A stretch of DNA of 64,000 bases from Dipteris shenzhenensis (lineage: Eukaryota; Polypodiophyta; Polypodiopsida; Gleicheniales). The position numbers and the translations under genes were made by a program. Shown here piece after piece: positions 1 through 11,869 of the stretch. How positions within the stretch are numbered: position 1 is the first letter of the stretch; each line of letters starts with the position of its first letter. The notes under the pieces are model-generated. The model saw only the letters and a program-made list of their open reading frames with translations. It was not told the origin of the DNA and ran no database searches. The stretch lies in assembly GCA_047967505.1 (NCBI GenBank), contig CM106538.1. The stretch is one strand, 5' to 3'.

Positions 1-1094
1 ATGAGTTGAGATCCAAGTTGGATCCAAAAGCTGAGAAGTGCATCTTTATTGGTTATTCTCTGCATCAGAAAGGGTATAAATGCTATAACCCTTCTACTTG
101 TAAGTTTATAGTGAGCAGAGATGTTGTTTTTGATGAGATGAGAAGTTGGTATAAACCAGTAAATGTGATTGATGATGTAGATGCACAAAATGGCTTGAAG
201 CAAGCACCCAGAGCATGGTCTAACAAGTTAGGACAGTATCTGGTCACTATTGGCTTTCAAATTTCCAAGGCGGATTTCTCACTTTATGTGAGAAAAACAA
301 AGAAAGGTATTATGCTATTTGTCATTTATGTTGATGATTTGATCATCACAAGTGATAGTGATGAAGATATCCTTCATGTGAAAATGCTATTAAAGCAGAA
401 GTTTGAGATGAAGGATTTGGGAGAGCTGTGTTACTTCTTGGGCATTGAGGTGATTAGATCCACAAGTGGGATATGGCTCTTGCAGAGGCGGTATGGATTG
501 GACATGCTGTCCAAATATGGGATAACAGGCTGTAAGCCTATTTCAGTTCCTTTGGAGCAGAACGTGAAGCTGAGCACAGATGCAAGTGAGCTTCTGAAAG
601 ACCTACTATGCACAGACGCATAGTAGGAAGTTTGATTTATATGACTATTACCAGGCCAGATTTAAGCTATGTTGTTGGGTTAGTAAGTCAATTTATGCAA
701 GCTCCAAGGAAACCGCATTTGGATGTGGCTAGACGCATACTGAGGTATGTGAAGTCCACATTGCAGTGTGGACTATTTTATGAGACTAAGGTTTAGATAC
801 AGTTGCATGGATACACTGATGCTGATTGGGCTAGTAGTGTTTCTGATAGACAATCTACAAGTGGATATATGTTCTCTTTTGGGAGTGCTGTAGTCACTTG
901 GAGCAACAAGAAACAACCTCCAGTTGCCTTCTCGAGCACAGAGGCTAAGTACAGGGGTGCAGCAATGGCTACATGTGAGGTAGCTTAGTTGCATAAGCTA
1001 CTTTATGATATGCATCAGCCTACAGATGGGCCAGTTTTCATTTATTGTGACAACATGAGTAGTATACACTTGGCAAATAACCCAATCAGTATCC
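1..1094 (+). pseudogene. Ty1/copia pol relic (integrase end, RT, RNase H)
   Basis: Decayed copia polyprotein. The reading starts in the integrase C-terminal part (KLDPKAEKCIFIGYS, then SRDVVFDE) and jumps directly to the middle of reverse transcriptase (NGLKQAPRAW), so the N-terminal half of RT is deleted. The RT active site YVDDL is present near 330-345, followed by KDLGELCYFLG. RNase H follows (YTDADWASSVSDRQSTSGY, STEAKY, then YCDNMSSIHLANNPI). The frame is broken near 610-625 and 795, and by a stop near 987. Homology ends abruptly at about 1,094. The element enters from beyond the left edge, so its LTR is not visible. It cannot be functional. Confidence 0.9.
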
Positions 1095-1330
1095 ATGCAA
1101 CCTTGGATGACTTCCTCTGTATTCTATCCCAAAATATCTTATACCTCTGCTATATCTCAATACTCTTTTGGCTACATTCCAGTGAGACTATTTTGGATTT
1201 ACCATAAACTGTGCTAGGGAGCTTACTGCATAACAGATATCTGGCCGTGTCATAGTCAGATATAGAAGAGATCCGATGAGCTATCGATAGTACCTGTCAT
1301 TGACTATAGGCTTTTTTGAATCTTTTGTAA

Positions 1331-1640
1331 GTTTCAAACTATGTTCCATGGGAGTGGTTGCAATCTTGCAATCTACCATACAAAACTTCTTCAAGAGACT
1401 ATCAGCATACTTTAGTTGACTCATGAAGGTGCTATCTTAATCCCTCATGAACTCAATTCCAAGATAATAGTGCATAAGTCCAAGATCTTTCATGTCAAAC
1501 TCTATAGATAAGTCTTGTTTTAGCTTTTTGATGAAGCTATCATTGCTTCTAGTCACAATCAGATCATCTACGTACAAAATTGCAATAGTAATGTCTTCCC
1601 CTTGAACTTTGTATTAGAATGAGTCTTTCCATAGTTTTTA
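1331..1640 (-). pseudogene. Ty1/copia RT fragment, minus strand
   Basis: The reverse complement reads as a copia RT segment: IAILYVDDLIVT (active site), then [20 protein letters not shown], an in-frame stop, then LKYADSLLKKF and ATTPMEHSLKL. It has no long open frame because of the stop. It faces the copia relic at 1-1,094, so it is a second, independent element fragment. No LTR was recognised beside it. Confidence 0.85.
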
Positions 1641-1740
1641 TGTCTCATAGTCTAATGATAAATATAACTCATATGTTTTGTCTTGATTTTAAATTTAAGC
1701 AATTATAGCTACCATGATTTATGAACTCAAAATTAAATTT

Positions 1741-1925
1741 TGTGAATGTTGATAATTAGGCAAAATTGACCCTTTGCACATTCACTAACATGTTAAATAA
1801 GTTCCAAACTCAACCACACCTTGTATACTTCTTCAATATGATATTATGAAGTAGCATGAGTTTTAAGGGGACCTAACATCATGTAAAATATCAAATCCAA
1901 CCTTATTTTAATTGTTGGTCAGGTT
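1741..1925 (-). repeat. Dispersed repeat, inverted partner of 8,900-9,080
   Basis: The reverse complement of this block matches 8,900-9,080 with moderate divergence. Shared runs include TTTTACATGAT, TTAGGTCCCC, AAACTCATGCTACT, CATAATAT and GAGTTTG. The two copies lie about 7 kb apart in opposite orientation. The family is unknown; no coding frame or TG...CA ends were identified. Confidence 0.6.
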
Positions 1926-2763
1926 GTAATTCATGCTACTTTCAAGATCCAAGGATTAAATGATATCATAGGAATCTTCAAAGGTCTAAATTATACTTAG
2001 ATTGGCTACAGTCATGAAGAAGTGATATCACTACATCAAAAATGCTTATATGTAGAACATTTATGGATACTTCAAAACTATAAAAGTAATATTTGCTATG
2101 GAACCTATTTTGAATCTTGCCTGGAAGAAAAACTATGTTACTATACATCTATGGGCGCTAATCAGTGCAATGCTTCTTATATTATTTTTTTAATAGACTT
2201 ATGAGTCGTTCTTAAGCTCAATAGAGGGAATCCTCAAAAATTATATCTAGATCAAGTTGTGAATTTTTTGCCAAAACATCAAAAGGATAGTTTTATGTCT
2301 TATAGTGCTACCAAACTAGTGTGAATGATTTTGTATGTATATGTCACGTGCTTGAGCTTAGATCTCTGGGTACAGAGAATTAATGATCTTCCATCTCCCA
2401 CACTTCTCCATGAGTGGAGAACCTACAACCAAGCATCTTCATCTTCTTTGGCTTCCCTCAAGTTCGAATTGCTCCTCTACATCTAGTGGCCAGATGGATA
2501 ATATGTCATCTTTGGGCACCAAGGATTTGATGTCCTTTTAGTGAATACCTATAGGATCTGCCCACTATAAGGTTCATTGGGTAGTGTCTGGTAAGCATTG
2601 AAGAGCTACAATAGTAAATTTGTGTAGACACTCAATGGATGCATGGATTTCACGAGCATGCTCCTCTTTTTCTTAAGGCTCCTCTTCTGGAAGTGGTCTC
2701 TTTTGTGCTCATCTAGCTCCATCTTCACAATGTGACTCATCTCATAACATTTTGAATGGACTA
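1926..2763. other. Anonymous intergenic DNA
   Basis: AT-rich sequence without a convincing coding frame on either strand. The short open frame at 2,022-2,204 has no recognisable motif and is probably chance. Confidence 0.5.
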
Positions 2764-3386
2764 TGTGAAGGTAGAGCATGTGTATTTGTGGTCACGTGTG
2801 AATTGCAAATAGTAGGCAAGATATAATGCATGCATAAATTCAAACACATGGTCAAATTTAATATCACTGCATAGAGCATGTAACGTTTCACAATTAAGGA
2901 CATGTAACATTTAATATGAGTGCATGCAACATGACGATGCTACATGATAGATGTGCAAGCAAATTTTAACATTTACAAATGTAACATGCATGCAAGCAAC
3001 ATGTGTGAAGGTAGAGGCATGTGTATATGTGGTCACGTGTGAATTACAAATAGTAGGCAAGGTATTATGCATAAATTCAATGCTACATGATAGATGTACA
3101 AGTAAATTTTACCATTTACGGATGTAACATGCATGCAAGCAACATGATATAGAAATCATGCATGCAACATCATGAAGAATGCATGCATGCAACATGATAC
3201 AAAATTACATGCATGTTCTTCTTTTGTTTTGAGAGTCGAATTGCATGCATGCAATATGATACAAATTGGATGTATGTCTTGTTTTGAGATCTAGATTACA
3301 TGCATGCAAGGATATAGCATGAATACATGCGCATGTAATATGATACAACATGCATGCATATGTGCATGAAACATGATACAACATGT
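2764..3386. repeat. Imperfect ~240-bp direct repeat rich in CATGCATGC
   Basis: The sequence TGTGAAGGTAGAG...GTGTAT...GTGGTCACGTGTGAATT occurs at about 2,764 and again at about 3,003. A second shared part (GCTACATGATAGATGT...ATGTAACATGCATGCAAGC) occurs at about 2,939 and 3,080. The second half is dense in ATGCATGC and ACATGATACAA variants up to about 3,386. CATGCA is the RY seed-promoter motif, but here it looks like simple-sequence expansion. No gene is visible. Confidence 0.65.
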
Positions 3387-6160
3387 CAAACAAACAATAA
3401 CAAAGACCACCTCTCTCTTCAGGAGAATTCAGGTACCAGCACCCTAGGAGTAGCCCTTATGCCTTGTGACCATAGGGACTAGGGACCACTCTATAGGCCA
3501 GGCCCTACCGTGGGGCTTGGGATCAAAGAGGATAAGTTACCTCAAAGGTCAAAAGTACCTACAAAAGAATTGATAATCTTCTTATATAGGTGAGGCCATA
3601 AATACTGTCGATAATCATCCTGCTATCATCGATAATAAAATCGTTATCGCGATGTAGTGATAAGATTTTTCCCAGTGCTAGTGTCCCCCATTGATAATAT
3701 TATGAGTACCATTGATTGAATATTGCACCAAATTCATGATTAGTATTATTGCCTTTGTCATTAATAATGCCATGTGCTACTAATAGTATCAATCTATTTA
3801 TTAGCAATATATTGGCCTTTTAACAATGGTATTAGTCTAATTATAGGGGTAGGTTTTTAGTTTCTTGTTTTAATTTTTCCAAGAATACGCTTTCATTGGT
3901 TTGTGCATCATTTTGTGAAAAATATGTTCACAAACATAAATCACCCAAAAAATACACATGATTATCCAAATTTGTAATCCTGGGTTGACACAAATCATTA
4001 TGGTGTTTAGGAATATCAAACTCAATAAATCAAGCATGCATGTTTTCTTTCTGCAAGTGAAAATTCAAGTCCAATAATAATGGTCATCTTTTAAGAGCTA
4101 TTACAGGACTACATTAGTAAAAACAGTGGTGTAATGCCTTAACATGCACTCACCCTACTCTATGAATCTAAGGGTGGTGACGAGGAGCTATCTGCAGGCT
4201 TGGCAATTTTGATTTGATTTTATTAAGGCCAACAAAGATGCTACATTTCCCATAGGTAGCTTTTAACACATCCATGGCCAAGATATCTCAACAAGGAAAG
4301 GCATTAGATTTCAAAGCCCCAATGGACAAACAAGGGGAGGAGATTAAAATGCACAGAATGCATATTTCTTGAACTAAGAAATGACCCAACAATAGTGGTA
4401 GCCGTAAATAAGCAAATACAATAAACACACAGCACATAGAGCAGCCTCATAGAATAGTGACAAACAATACACATAGGCAATAAATAGCAATGTCAATGAC
4501 GATGAAGTGGATGTGTGCAAAAAAGGAAGACAATAGCCATTGCTAGGTAGATTCCCACAACATCATCCACATTTTTTTTACACGTGGTAGATAATTCAAC
4601 CTCCTAACATGTGATAGATAACCCATGTTAGCATTGCTTGTAGCTAGATCTCTTCTTACCATTGTTAATTCTTACCATAGTCAAATTAACAATGATCATA
4701 TTTACCTAGACCTAGGTTAGAGTAACCCCACCTATGATCAAATGACACATCACCAACACAAAATAATTTGAATATTATTTAACAAATATTCCATGTCATG
4801 CATGCCTTTAAAGACCAAATGTACCATTTTTTTACTACTTTCATTGACCACTTGAAAGGCCATAACTTGCTCAAATCAAGTCCAAAGTAAATTGTGTCTG
4901 AGCCCAAGTTTTAGACACTGAAAGATTAGCTTTACAAAAACAATTCAAGCCCATTAGCACTATTTTAATACATCATTTCCAAAGGTAATATTTCCACCTT
5001 TTCCAAACAATATTTTGAAGAAAAATCAATACAACTTCAATTGATTGCAATCTTACCCAACCTCTTCAATACAACAATTACAACTTTTAGGAACAAATCT
5101 TAAAGATTGTTGACAAGAGCTAAATATCATAATTGAAGTGTGCATATTTTATGCACAATTTGATCTACATTGTAGCATATTTATATCCAAAAACATGTCC
5201 ACATCAACATATAGTCTTTGACAAAGCTCAACAACAATCATGGTACATGGAAACAAAAATGGGAATTGTCCTTGTTCTTGAAAATGGACGGTAATATGTA
5301 GATTATAGTGACCCACCTAGACCAATAGGTAATGCATAGATTAATCCTGTCATTTCCAAAACAAAAAAAGATTGGGGAAAAAAATGATAAACATCCATAT
5401 CATTTTATCAAAAAAAAATGTACAATATGTAATGCTTGGACAACTGAACACATTCAAAACATCAAAAGCAACATGTGAGATGTTCACAAAATTATATGAA
5501 CCTCAAAGACTACATCAAGAGTTCTAATAGTAAAAAATAAAATCACTTAAAGCTTCCAACAAAGCAATGAGAAATGCCAATCAAAAAATAATGGCACCAT
5601 CGTGCACATTAGCTATTGTCATGTGCTGTCACATTGATAGCACCCCTGACTCTTGAGTTATTGTCAGAGAGTATCACTTCTACATCAGCGATGATTGATC
5701 GCGTGATGCCCATTTTGTGCAGCATTGCTTTACTCTTTGTGAAACTTACTTGAGCGATTTGTGGTTACATGGCATGGATTTGGTCTAATGGATTCAATGG
5801 ACAGTTCAAATCTACTAGATGGTTTTTTGGGTTATGCAAATGGCACCATAAAACTAGCATCCCTATGATCTAGAGCTACTTTGATACATGGCATGGGAAG
5901 GGAGAGCACAACACTGCAAGCGCTTGTATGAAGCGTGCTTTGAGATGACACTAGTTGTGGCATGATATTGGGAGGATTAGGGATGCACCTGATGTGGTAG
6001 GTGCACACAGCACTCAAGTAGTAGTCTCTTCTTATCAATCACGTGGAGATAATGTGGTGAGGAGATGTTAGGAGCATCGATTGATCTAGAGCTTATGATT
6101 TTCTATTTGTGTATGGTACTTTGGATTTTCATTCTGGTAGGAGTACAAGTGTCTCGAACC
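3387..6160. other. Anonymous AT-rich intergenic DNA
   Basis: No coding frame, RNA gene or recognisable element was found in this stretch. It is AT-rich, with many short A or T runs. Confidence 0.5.
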
Positions 6161-6220
6161 CCATGATATTCTCTCAACAATTTGCATGTTTTTGCTCTAT
6201 GTGCTGAGAGAATATCATGG
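6161..6220. repeat. Perfect 16-bp inverted repeat (hairpin)
   Basis: CCATGATATTCTCTCA at 6,161-6,176 is exactly complementary to 6,205-6,220, with a 28-nt loop. The flanking C/G pair at 6,160/6,221 extends the stem to 17 bp. There is no poly-T tract or neighbouring gene, so a terminator role is not supported. Confidence 0.6.
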
Positions 6221-6899
6221 GCTGATCCATCGACATAGCATATGCTTACCCCCTGCCGGCCTTGGGAGGAAGCACGTGTCAAGTTCACATCTAGAGGGAT
6301 TATGATCAATTGACGAATTTGTTGGCCATTGATGATGTCTTTGTTGTCATTGCTCCTAAGGACAATGACGAGGGTGTGGATAACTACTTGTTGAGATGCT
6401 CTTTGGTAAAGAGTGTGCTCAACAAGGATGCAGTGGATGGACATGAAATGTCTTATGATGCTTAACAACATGGTGATTAGTGGCTACTACTTCTAACAAT
6501 TACGGAGGCATGGTGGCTTCATCCAATTTAAGTACATGGCTGATTGCGAGGCATACATGTATTTACATCTTGTTGTTGTGATCAAGCTTCCACTGCATTG
6601 TGTCATCGCTTGCATGGCATCATCCATTGCAATTGGTACCTTGCTATAGAGGATCACATGAGCATCATTTGCGACTATTGCCATGAGAGAAGATATCGAA
6701 GTTCATTGCATTGTTATTTCATTGTATATCATTGTATTACCGATCTACATTCTCATGCTCTCGGCATATTATTGTATTGTGGACCTTTTCTATCCTTACA
6801 TACCATTGTACTGGGGAGGTATGGTTTCATGCACTCCACATATCATTCTATTTTTATTATGGTTTTCCATTTCCCCTTGTATTGTTTCTATCTCGGTGA
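6221..6899. other. Anonymous DNA before the satellite
   Basis: No motif-bearing frame was seen. Open frames starting here on the plus strand stay open only because they run into the stop-poor satellite downstream. Confidence 0.45.
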
Positions 6900-7850
6900 G
6901 GTTCCGACAGTCAAATATACGGATCACCTTTTCCCTTGTTTTTCTTTCTTCATTTCCATTTCCATGTCTCGCATTTCTGTTTCTGCATTTCCACATCTCC
7001 ATTTTTACATTTTTCACATTTTCTTTTCCGCATTTTCGCATCTCCATTTCCACATTTTTGCATTTTTGTTTCCACACTTCCACATCCACATTTTCGTATT
7101 CTTATTTTTGCATTTCCATTTCCACATTTTTTGTTTCCACATTTCCGCATCTCCATTTTTGCGTTTTTCAATTTCCATTTTTGCATTTTCGTATTTTCAC
7201 ATCTCCATTTCCATTTTTGCATTTTTGCATTTCCATTTCTACATTTTCGTTTCCACATTTCCACATGTCCATTTCCGTATTTCCACTTCTGCATTTCCAA
7301 ATTTTTGCATTTCCATTTCTGCATTTCTATTTCTGCATTTTCGTATCTCCATTTTCGTATTTTTGTATATTTGTTTCCGCATTTTTCTTTCTACATATCC
7401 GTTTTTGCATTTCCACATCTCCATTTCCACATTTTTGCATTTCCATTTCTGCATTTCCATGTCCACATTTCCAAATTTTTCGCATTTTCACATTTCCATT
7501 TCCACATTTTCGCATTTCTGCATCTCCATTTTGGCATTTTTGCTTAAGCATGTTCCCATTTCCACATGTCCATTTCCATATTTCCACTTTCACATTTCCA
7601 TTTCTGCATTTTTGCATCTTCGTTTTCGTAATTTTGTATATCCGTTTTTGCATTTTTCTTTTTGCATATCTGTTTTCGCATTTCCACATCTCCATTTCCA
7701 CATTTTTGCATTTCCATTTCTGCATTTCCATGCCCATATTTCCAAATTTTCCACATTTTCGCATTTCTGCATCTCCATTTCCACATTTTTGCTTAAGCAT
7801 GTTCCCATTTCCACATTCTGCTCTGCCATCTGCACATCCGCCGATTTTCC
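6900..7850. repeat. Pyrimidine-rich short-period satellite
   Basis: About 950 bp are built from short units such as CATTTC, CACATT and GCATTTC. The plus strand is almost all T and C with periodic GCA, CA and CG. Most reading frames stay open through it: plus frames give Phe-His-Ile/Ser repeats, and minus frames give Lys-Cys-Gly-Asn-Met repeats. This is a direct result of composition, not evidence for a protein. A higher-order duplication is visible: the GCTTAAGCATGTTCCCATTTCC junction occurs near 7,540 and again near 7,792. Confidence 0.85.
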
Positions 7851-7897
7851 ATTCATGGTATTGTAACATGTAGGCTACAAATCCTCACCATGCCGTT

Positions 7898-8088
7898 GAG
7901 CATAGAGAAGCTATTATGTAGGCTCCATATCTTTTTGATTTCATGAGCATAGAGAAACTATAGTGCACTCTTTAGATTCTTATCATGCCATTGAGCATAG
8001 AGAAGCTATAGTGTAGGCTCTAGATTGTGATCATACCATTGAGCATGTAGAAGCTACGGTATGGGCTCTAGATCCTAAAAATTCCATT
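7898..8088 (+). repeat. Four tandem 48-bp units
   Basis: Units start at 7,898, 7,945, 7,993 and 8,041, each opening with GAGCATAGAGAAGCTA or a variant. The rest of the unit carries TAGGCTCTAGAT and CATGCCATT. A partial unit precedes the first, near 7,868. The spacing is 47, 48 and 48 bp. No frame or known family was recognised. Confidence 0.8.
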
Positions 8089-8899
8089 GGTAATTTATTA
8101 CTTATTTTATTTATTCCATATTTTTATTTTATTTATTTAAAAAATATTTTTGACACTAGTTTGGTAGCATAATCTGACTAGTTTGGTAGCATAACAGAAT
8201 TAAAGGGTCCTTTTAATGTTTTTGCAAAAAAATCAGAACTTGATGTATCAAGACTTGATGTAGATGTGTTTTTTTATTAATCCCTCTCTTGAGCTTAAGG
8301 GAGACTCATAGTACTCTTTTTTTTAATAAAAGGAGCATAGAAAACCATTATGTGTGATTACAAAATGCTCACAAATGTATGGTAACATAGCTTTTTACAT
8401 AAGGAGTATTCAAATTTAAAATTTTGTCTAGAGTGCTTAAAAATAAAAATCATTTCAATGAGCTAGCATTTTTTACAAAGTGTTTATAAGTATATCAAGC
8501 ACCCAAGCATGACAAAAGTTTGTTTAAAATAATCTTAGCAAGATTGATTTAGCTAATAACAAGAGTGGCTAGCCTAATGCATTGCATTGTAATAAATAAG
8601 CACCTTTATATACTACACATAATAGACACAAAGTGGCATGTCTTAAAAATACTAAAATTGTCTATAAGGAAAAGTCACCCTGCTACAATTAAAGGAAACA
8701 GGTTGCGCATTAAAGTTTGCATTTGTAATTTTGAATTATCCCATATACAAGTATTCTACAGAATTTTTTTTAATTAGTATCACTCCTTCATGATTATAGG
8801 CACTCTATAAGTATAGTTTAGACATTTGAAGGTCCTTCTAATATCACTTAGCCCTTGAAGCCTAAAAATAACATAAATTGCGACATAATGAACAATCAA
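8089..8899. other. Anonymous AT-rich DNA
   Basis: No gene or element was recognised. The short open frame near 8,565-8,777 carries no motif. Confidence 0.45.
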
Positions 8900-9080
8900 A
8901 ATAAGGTTTGAGTTTGGTGTTTTACATGATATTAGGTCCCCTAAAAACTCATGCTACTCCATAATATGTAAGCTGAGTTTGAAACTTGTTAGAGATGTCA
9001 AAGAGTGCTACTCCATAATATCCTATTGAAGACATATACAAAGTAAAGCTAAGTTTGGAACTTGTTATCAAGCTCCAAAA
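8900..9080 (+). repeat. Dispersed repeat, inverted partner of 1,741-1,925
   Basis: This is the plus-orientation copy of the block described at 1,741-1,925. It contains an internal near-duplicate: GCTACTCCATAATAT occurs twice, about 60 bp apart, each followed by a form of GAGTTTGAAACTTGTT. Confidence 0.6.
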
Positions 9081-9159
9081 AAATCTAAAAATATTTGTTA
9101 TAGTTATCCTTAGATTCTAGAACTAACAAGCTCTTAAAAAACTCATTCTAACTAAGAAG

Positions 9160-9439
9160 TGTCAATCCATAGAGAAAGCAATGAGGCACAAATGTAAAGC
9201 TTTATTCAAAGAGTGGTTACATATATAGGCAACTGCCTCCATGTTGGTAGATCCCATATCCATAATCATCTCCATGATTATCTCAATCAGTTACCTCCTA
9301 TGATCACTCACATCACACCAACCTGACACACCTAACTGATGAGTCACTAGAACCTTCTAGCACACCTACACTCACACACTCCTTGCATAGGACTCCAAGC
9401 CCATAGGCATACACACACACACATCAATTTGCCCCTTCA
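9160..9439 (-). repeat. 3' LTR of TR-GAG 1
   Basis: 280 bp, beginning TGTCAATCC and ending TTGCCCCTTCA on the plus strand. It matches 11,479-11,762 almost throughout, including CAAATGTAAAGCTTTATTC and the GCAACTGCCTCCATGTTGGT block. It contains a short CA microsatellite near its right end. Confidence 0.9.
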
Positions 9440-9702
9440 TTCCCCCCCACAAATTGATGACCTCATCCCTCAACAGTAGTAGATGGGATGCTCCATGGCT
9501 TGCCCACCATCATGTGGCAACACACATGGCCCCAACCTGTGACTCACTCTTAGGATTCTTGGTTTACAACTGGGAGATAAACAATGACTATGTATGAAAA
9601 GCCCAATGAGTCCAACAAGGAAAGAATCTCAAAAGACTAACAACCATTTAAGGATGGATTGTCCATGGTAGAGAACCATTATTGACCTCACACACACATA
9701 AT

Positions 9703-10491
9703 TTAGAAAACATATGGATCCTCACCCTTGTCAGAATTGACTTGGGTGTTGTAAGCAGTGAGAGGTTTGACATTCTCTGGTTCTTCTTCTTCTTTAGTCT
9801 TTGCTTCCTCAACAAGATTGGCTGAACATCTCTTCTTGGCATAACATTCCTTTTCAATGTGTCTAGGTTTGCCACAAAAGTTACACTTCATTTTGCTCTT
9901 TCCCTTAAAGTTGCTTTTGGCCAAATATGCCCCTTCTTTGTAATCACTTCTTTGTTTGATCTTTCTTTCCTCTTCCAAGAGGGATGCTTTAATTTCTACC
10001 AGAATTATCTCTGGTATATTGGTGAGTGTGGTTACAATAGTGTCATATTCTTCAGTGAGACTTCTAAGTAAGATGGCAATTATAATATCTTCATCAAGAT
10101 TAAACTTGATGCCAGATAATTGTGTCAAAATGCCCTTCATTGAATTTAGATGTGAAGAGATGGATTCTCCTCTATTCAATTTTAAATCAAAGAACTTGAT
10201 AAGCAATTTAAACTTAGAGCATCTTCCCTATGCTCCAAAAACATTCTTAGGATGAGTCTATGTCTCACATCCGTCAATGTGATGAATAAAGGAATCACTC
10301 AAACCAAGACCAATTATAGCAAGTGCTTTTTCATCTTTGGGAAGCCATGAAGCTTCTCCTTCTCTAGTTGTAGGTTTAGTTTCTTTTCCATTTTCTACCT
10401 TCCATATTCCCTTTTTCATGAGAATAAACTTCAGTTTTTTTTGCCTAGTCCCCTCTCCTTTAAACTTATCTATTTTCAATTTGGAAGCCAT
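9703..10491 (-). pseudogene. copia-type gag of TR-GAG 1
   Basis: The reading starts at MASKLKIDKFKGEG (ATG at 10,489-10,491). It gives the typical gag N-terminus (IWKVENGKETKP, ALAIIGLGLSDSFIHHID). It is interrupted by a stop at about 10,255 and another shortly after, then continues in the same frame (FDLKLNRGESISSHLNSMKG, ILTQLSGIKF). It ends with the zinc knuckle CNFCGKPRHIEKEC, an intact CX2CX4HX4C, and an acidic tail. In a live element this protein forms the particle and the knuckle binds RNA. The two stops make this copy defective. Confidence 0.85.
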
Positions 10492-11478
10492 TTTGGGAAG
10501 GTCTTACCAATTTAATGGTAGTGTTAATCCCTTTACAAAAGATCAATCTTTTTGAACAATGAAATTACCTTCACCATATAGATGCAAATTGCAAGATAAG
10601 AATTCAAGAAAACCCTTATTGTTTGGCATATGCATAACCAATTGGCTTCTCCCACAACCTCTTAACTGGGGTCTTCTTTACCTTGTACTTTGTCTTTGTA
10701 GTCTTCTTGGTGCTTATAGAAGATTGAGAGTTTGACATTTTGTCAAGAAATCAACATCAACTAAACTTCAAAGAGCATTCTCTGAACTGAAAAAGAAATC
10801 TCTGAATCTCTGGTTTGAATTTTAACTCCTCAACCATCAACTTAGCATTTAGTGTAGCATCTATTTTCAAAAAAATAGTCAAGAAATGCTTGCAGAAACA
10901 GAGGAACCTTGGAGGACTGCTACCTCACACCACAAAGCATGGCATTTTCTACACAATTAATGGTCCTTGGGAGTAGAAGATTCAGTGCAAGTCTCAGACC
11001 AAAAGAAGCTTCACACCTCCAGGGGCAGTAGTATCTTCACCACCTCCAAAAACCATGTCTTCTTGAAAAACCTGACTGGTTTTTTTGTGGTTTCTCCTCA
11101 TTCCTTAGACCATTTACTCTCAAAATTCACCAGTAAGGTAGCCCATAGGGTCTCCTCAGTGCACCTTAGACCGTTTTTGAAATGGTGGCTCCAGCAAGCT
11201 GTATGAACAAAAATGGCACGGGATGGGTTGAGTCTCAGCACGAGCTGTAGAAGCCATAACCCTTCAATTCCTCTCAGGTGGAAGGGCACCCTAACTAGGG
11301 AAATATAAACCTAAAAGGGCTGGAGCAATGGTGGCTTGTAGGAGGAGAAAGAGCTTAAGGAAATTCATGGAAGGAAGGTGGAAGAGAACTCCATTTGGGG
11401 AAGAACAGAGAATCTAACAAGAATCTTCAAAGAATCTCTTTCTAGGCACTAGGATTCTCAGCAACCTCTAATATCACG
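10492..11478 (-). other. Untranslated leader of TR-GAG 1
   Basis: About 990 bp lie between the gag start and the 5' LTR. There is no coding frame with recognisable motifs. The primer-site remnant is immediately beside 11,478. Confidence 0.7.
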
Positions 11479-11762
11479 TGTGAATCCATAGAGAAAAAAA
11501 TGAGGCACAAATGTAAAGCTTTATTCAAAGAGTGGTTACATATATAGGCAACTGCCTCCATGTTGGTAAATCCCAGATCCACAATCATCTCCATGATTAT
11601 CTCAATCAGTCACCTCCAATGATCACTCACACATTCAACCAACCTGACACACCTAACTGATGACTCACTAGAACCTTCTAGCACACCTACACTCACACAC
11701 TCCTTGCATAGGACTCCAAGCCCATAGGCATACACTCACACACACATCAATTTGCCCCTTCA
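11479..11762 (-). repeat. 5' LTR of TR-GAG 1
   Basis: 284 bp beginning TGTGAATCC and ending CCCCTTCA. It differs from its partner at a modest number of positions, which indicates an old insertion. The right-hand copy of the AGAAG target duplication follows directly. Confidence 0.9.
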
Positions 11763-11869
11763 AGAAGTATGACCATTTTATCTAAAAACTAAAAAAGCAG
11801 CTTGAAATTTCGTTGTTAGGTCAGCCTTAAAACTTTTCTTTTTTGGCAAAAAAGTAGTGTGTATTTAGT

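Larger units (their letters stand above)
9160..11762 (-). mobile_element. Complete gag-only LTR retrotransposon (TR-GAG 1)
   Basis: Two similar LTRs (9,160-9,439 and 11,479-11,762) both run TG...CA on the plus strand. They are flanked by the 5-bp duplication AGAAG (9,155-9,159 and 11,763-11,767). Orientation is minus. Next to the right-hand LTR the minus strand has a degenerate initiator-Met-tRNA primer site (TGATATTAGAG against TGGTATCAGAG), and next to the left-hand LTR it has a G-rich polypurine tract (GTGGGGGGGAA). The only coding remnant is a copia-type gag with a zinc knuckle; there is no protease, integrase or RT. It is therefore non-autonomous and would have needed proteins from a relative. 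Confidence 0.9.

Noticed and set aside
2820-3386. Clustered CATGCATGC as RY seed-promoter elements
   Set aside because: There is no gene beside them, and they occur in a duplicated simple-sequence block, so repeat expansion is the simpler explanation.
6161-6220. Hairpin as a transcription terminator
   Set aside because: The genome is eukaryotic, no T-run follows, and no gene ends here.
6544-7873. Overlapping long open frames on both strands (up to 440 codons)
   Set aside because: They lie in a short-period pyrimidine-rich satellite. Most frames are open because stop codons cannot form from these units, and the products are low-complexity.
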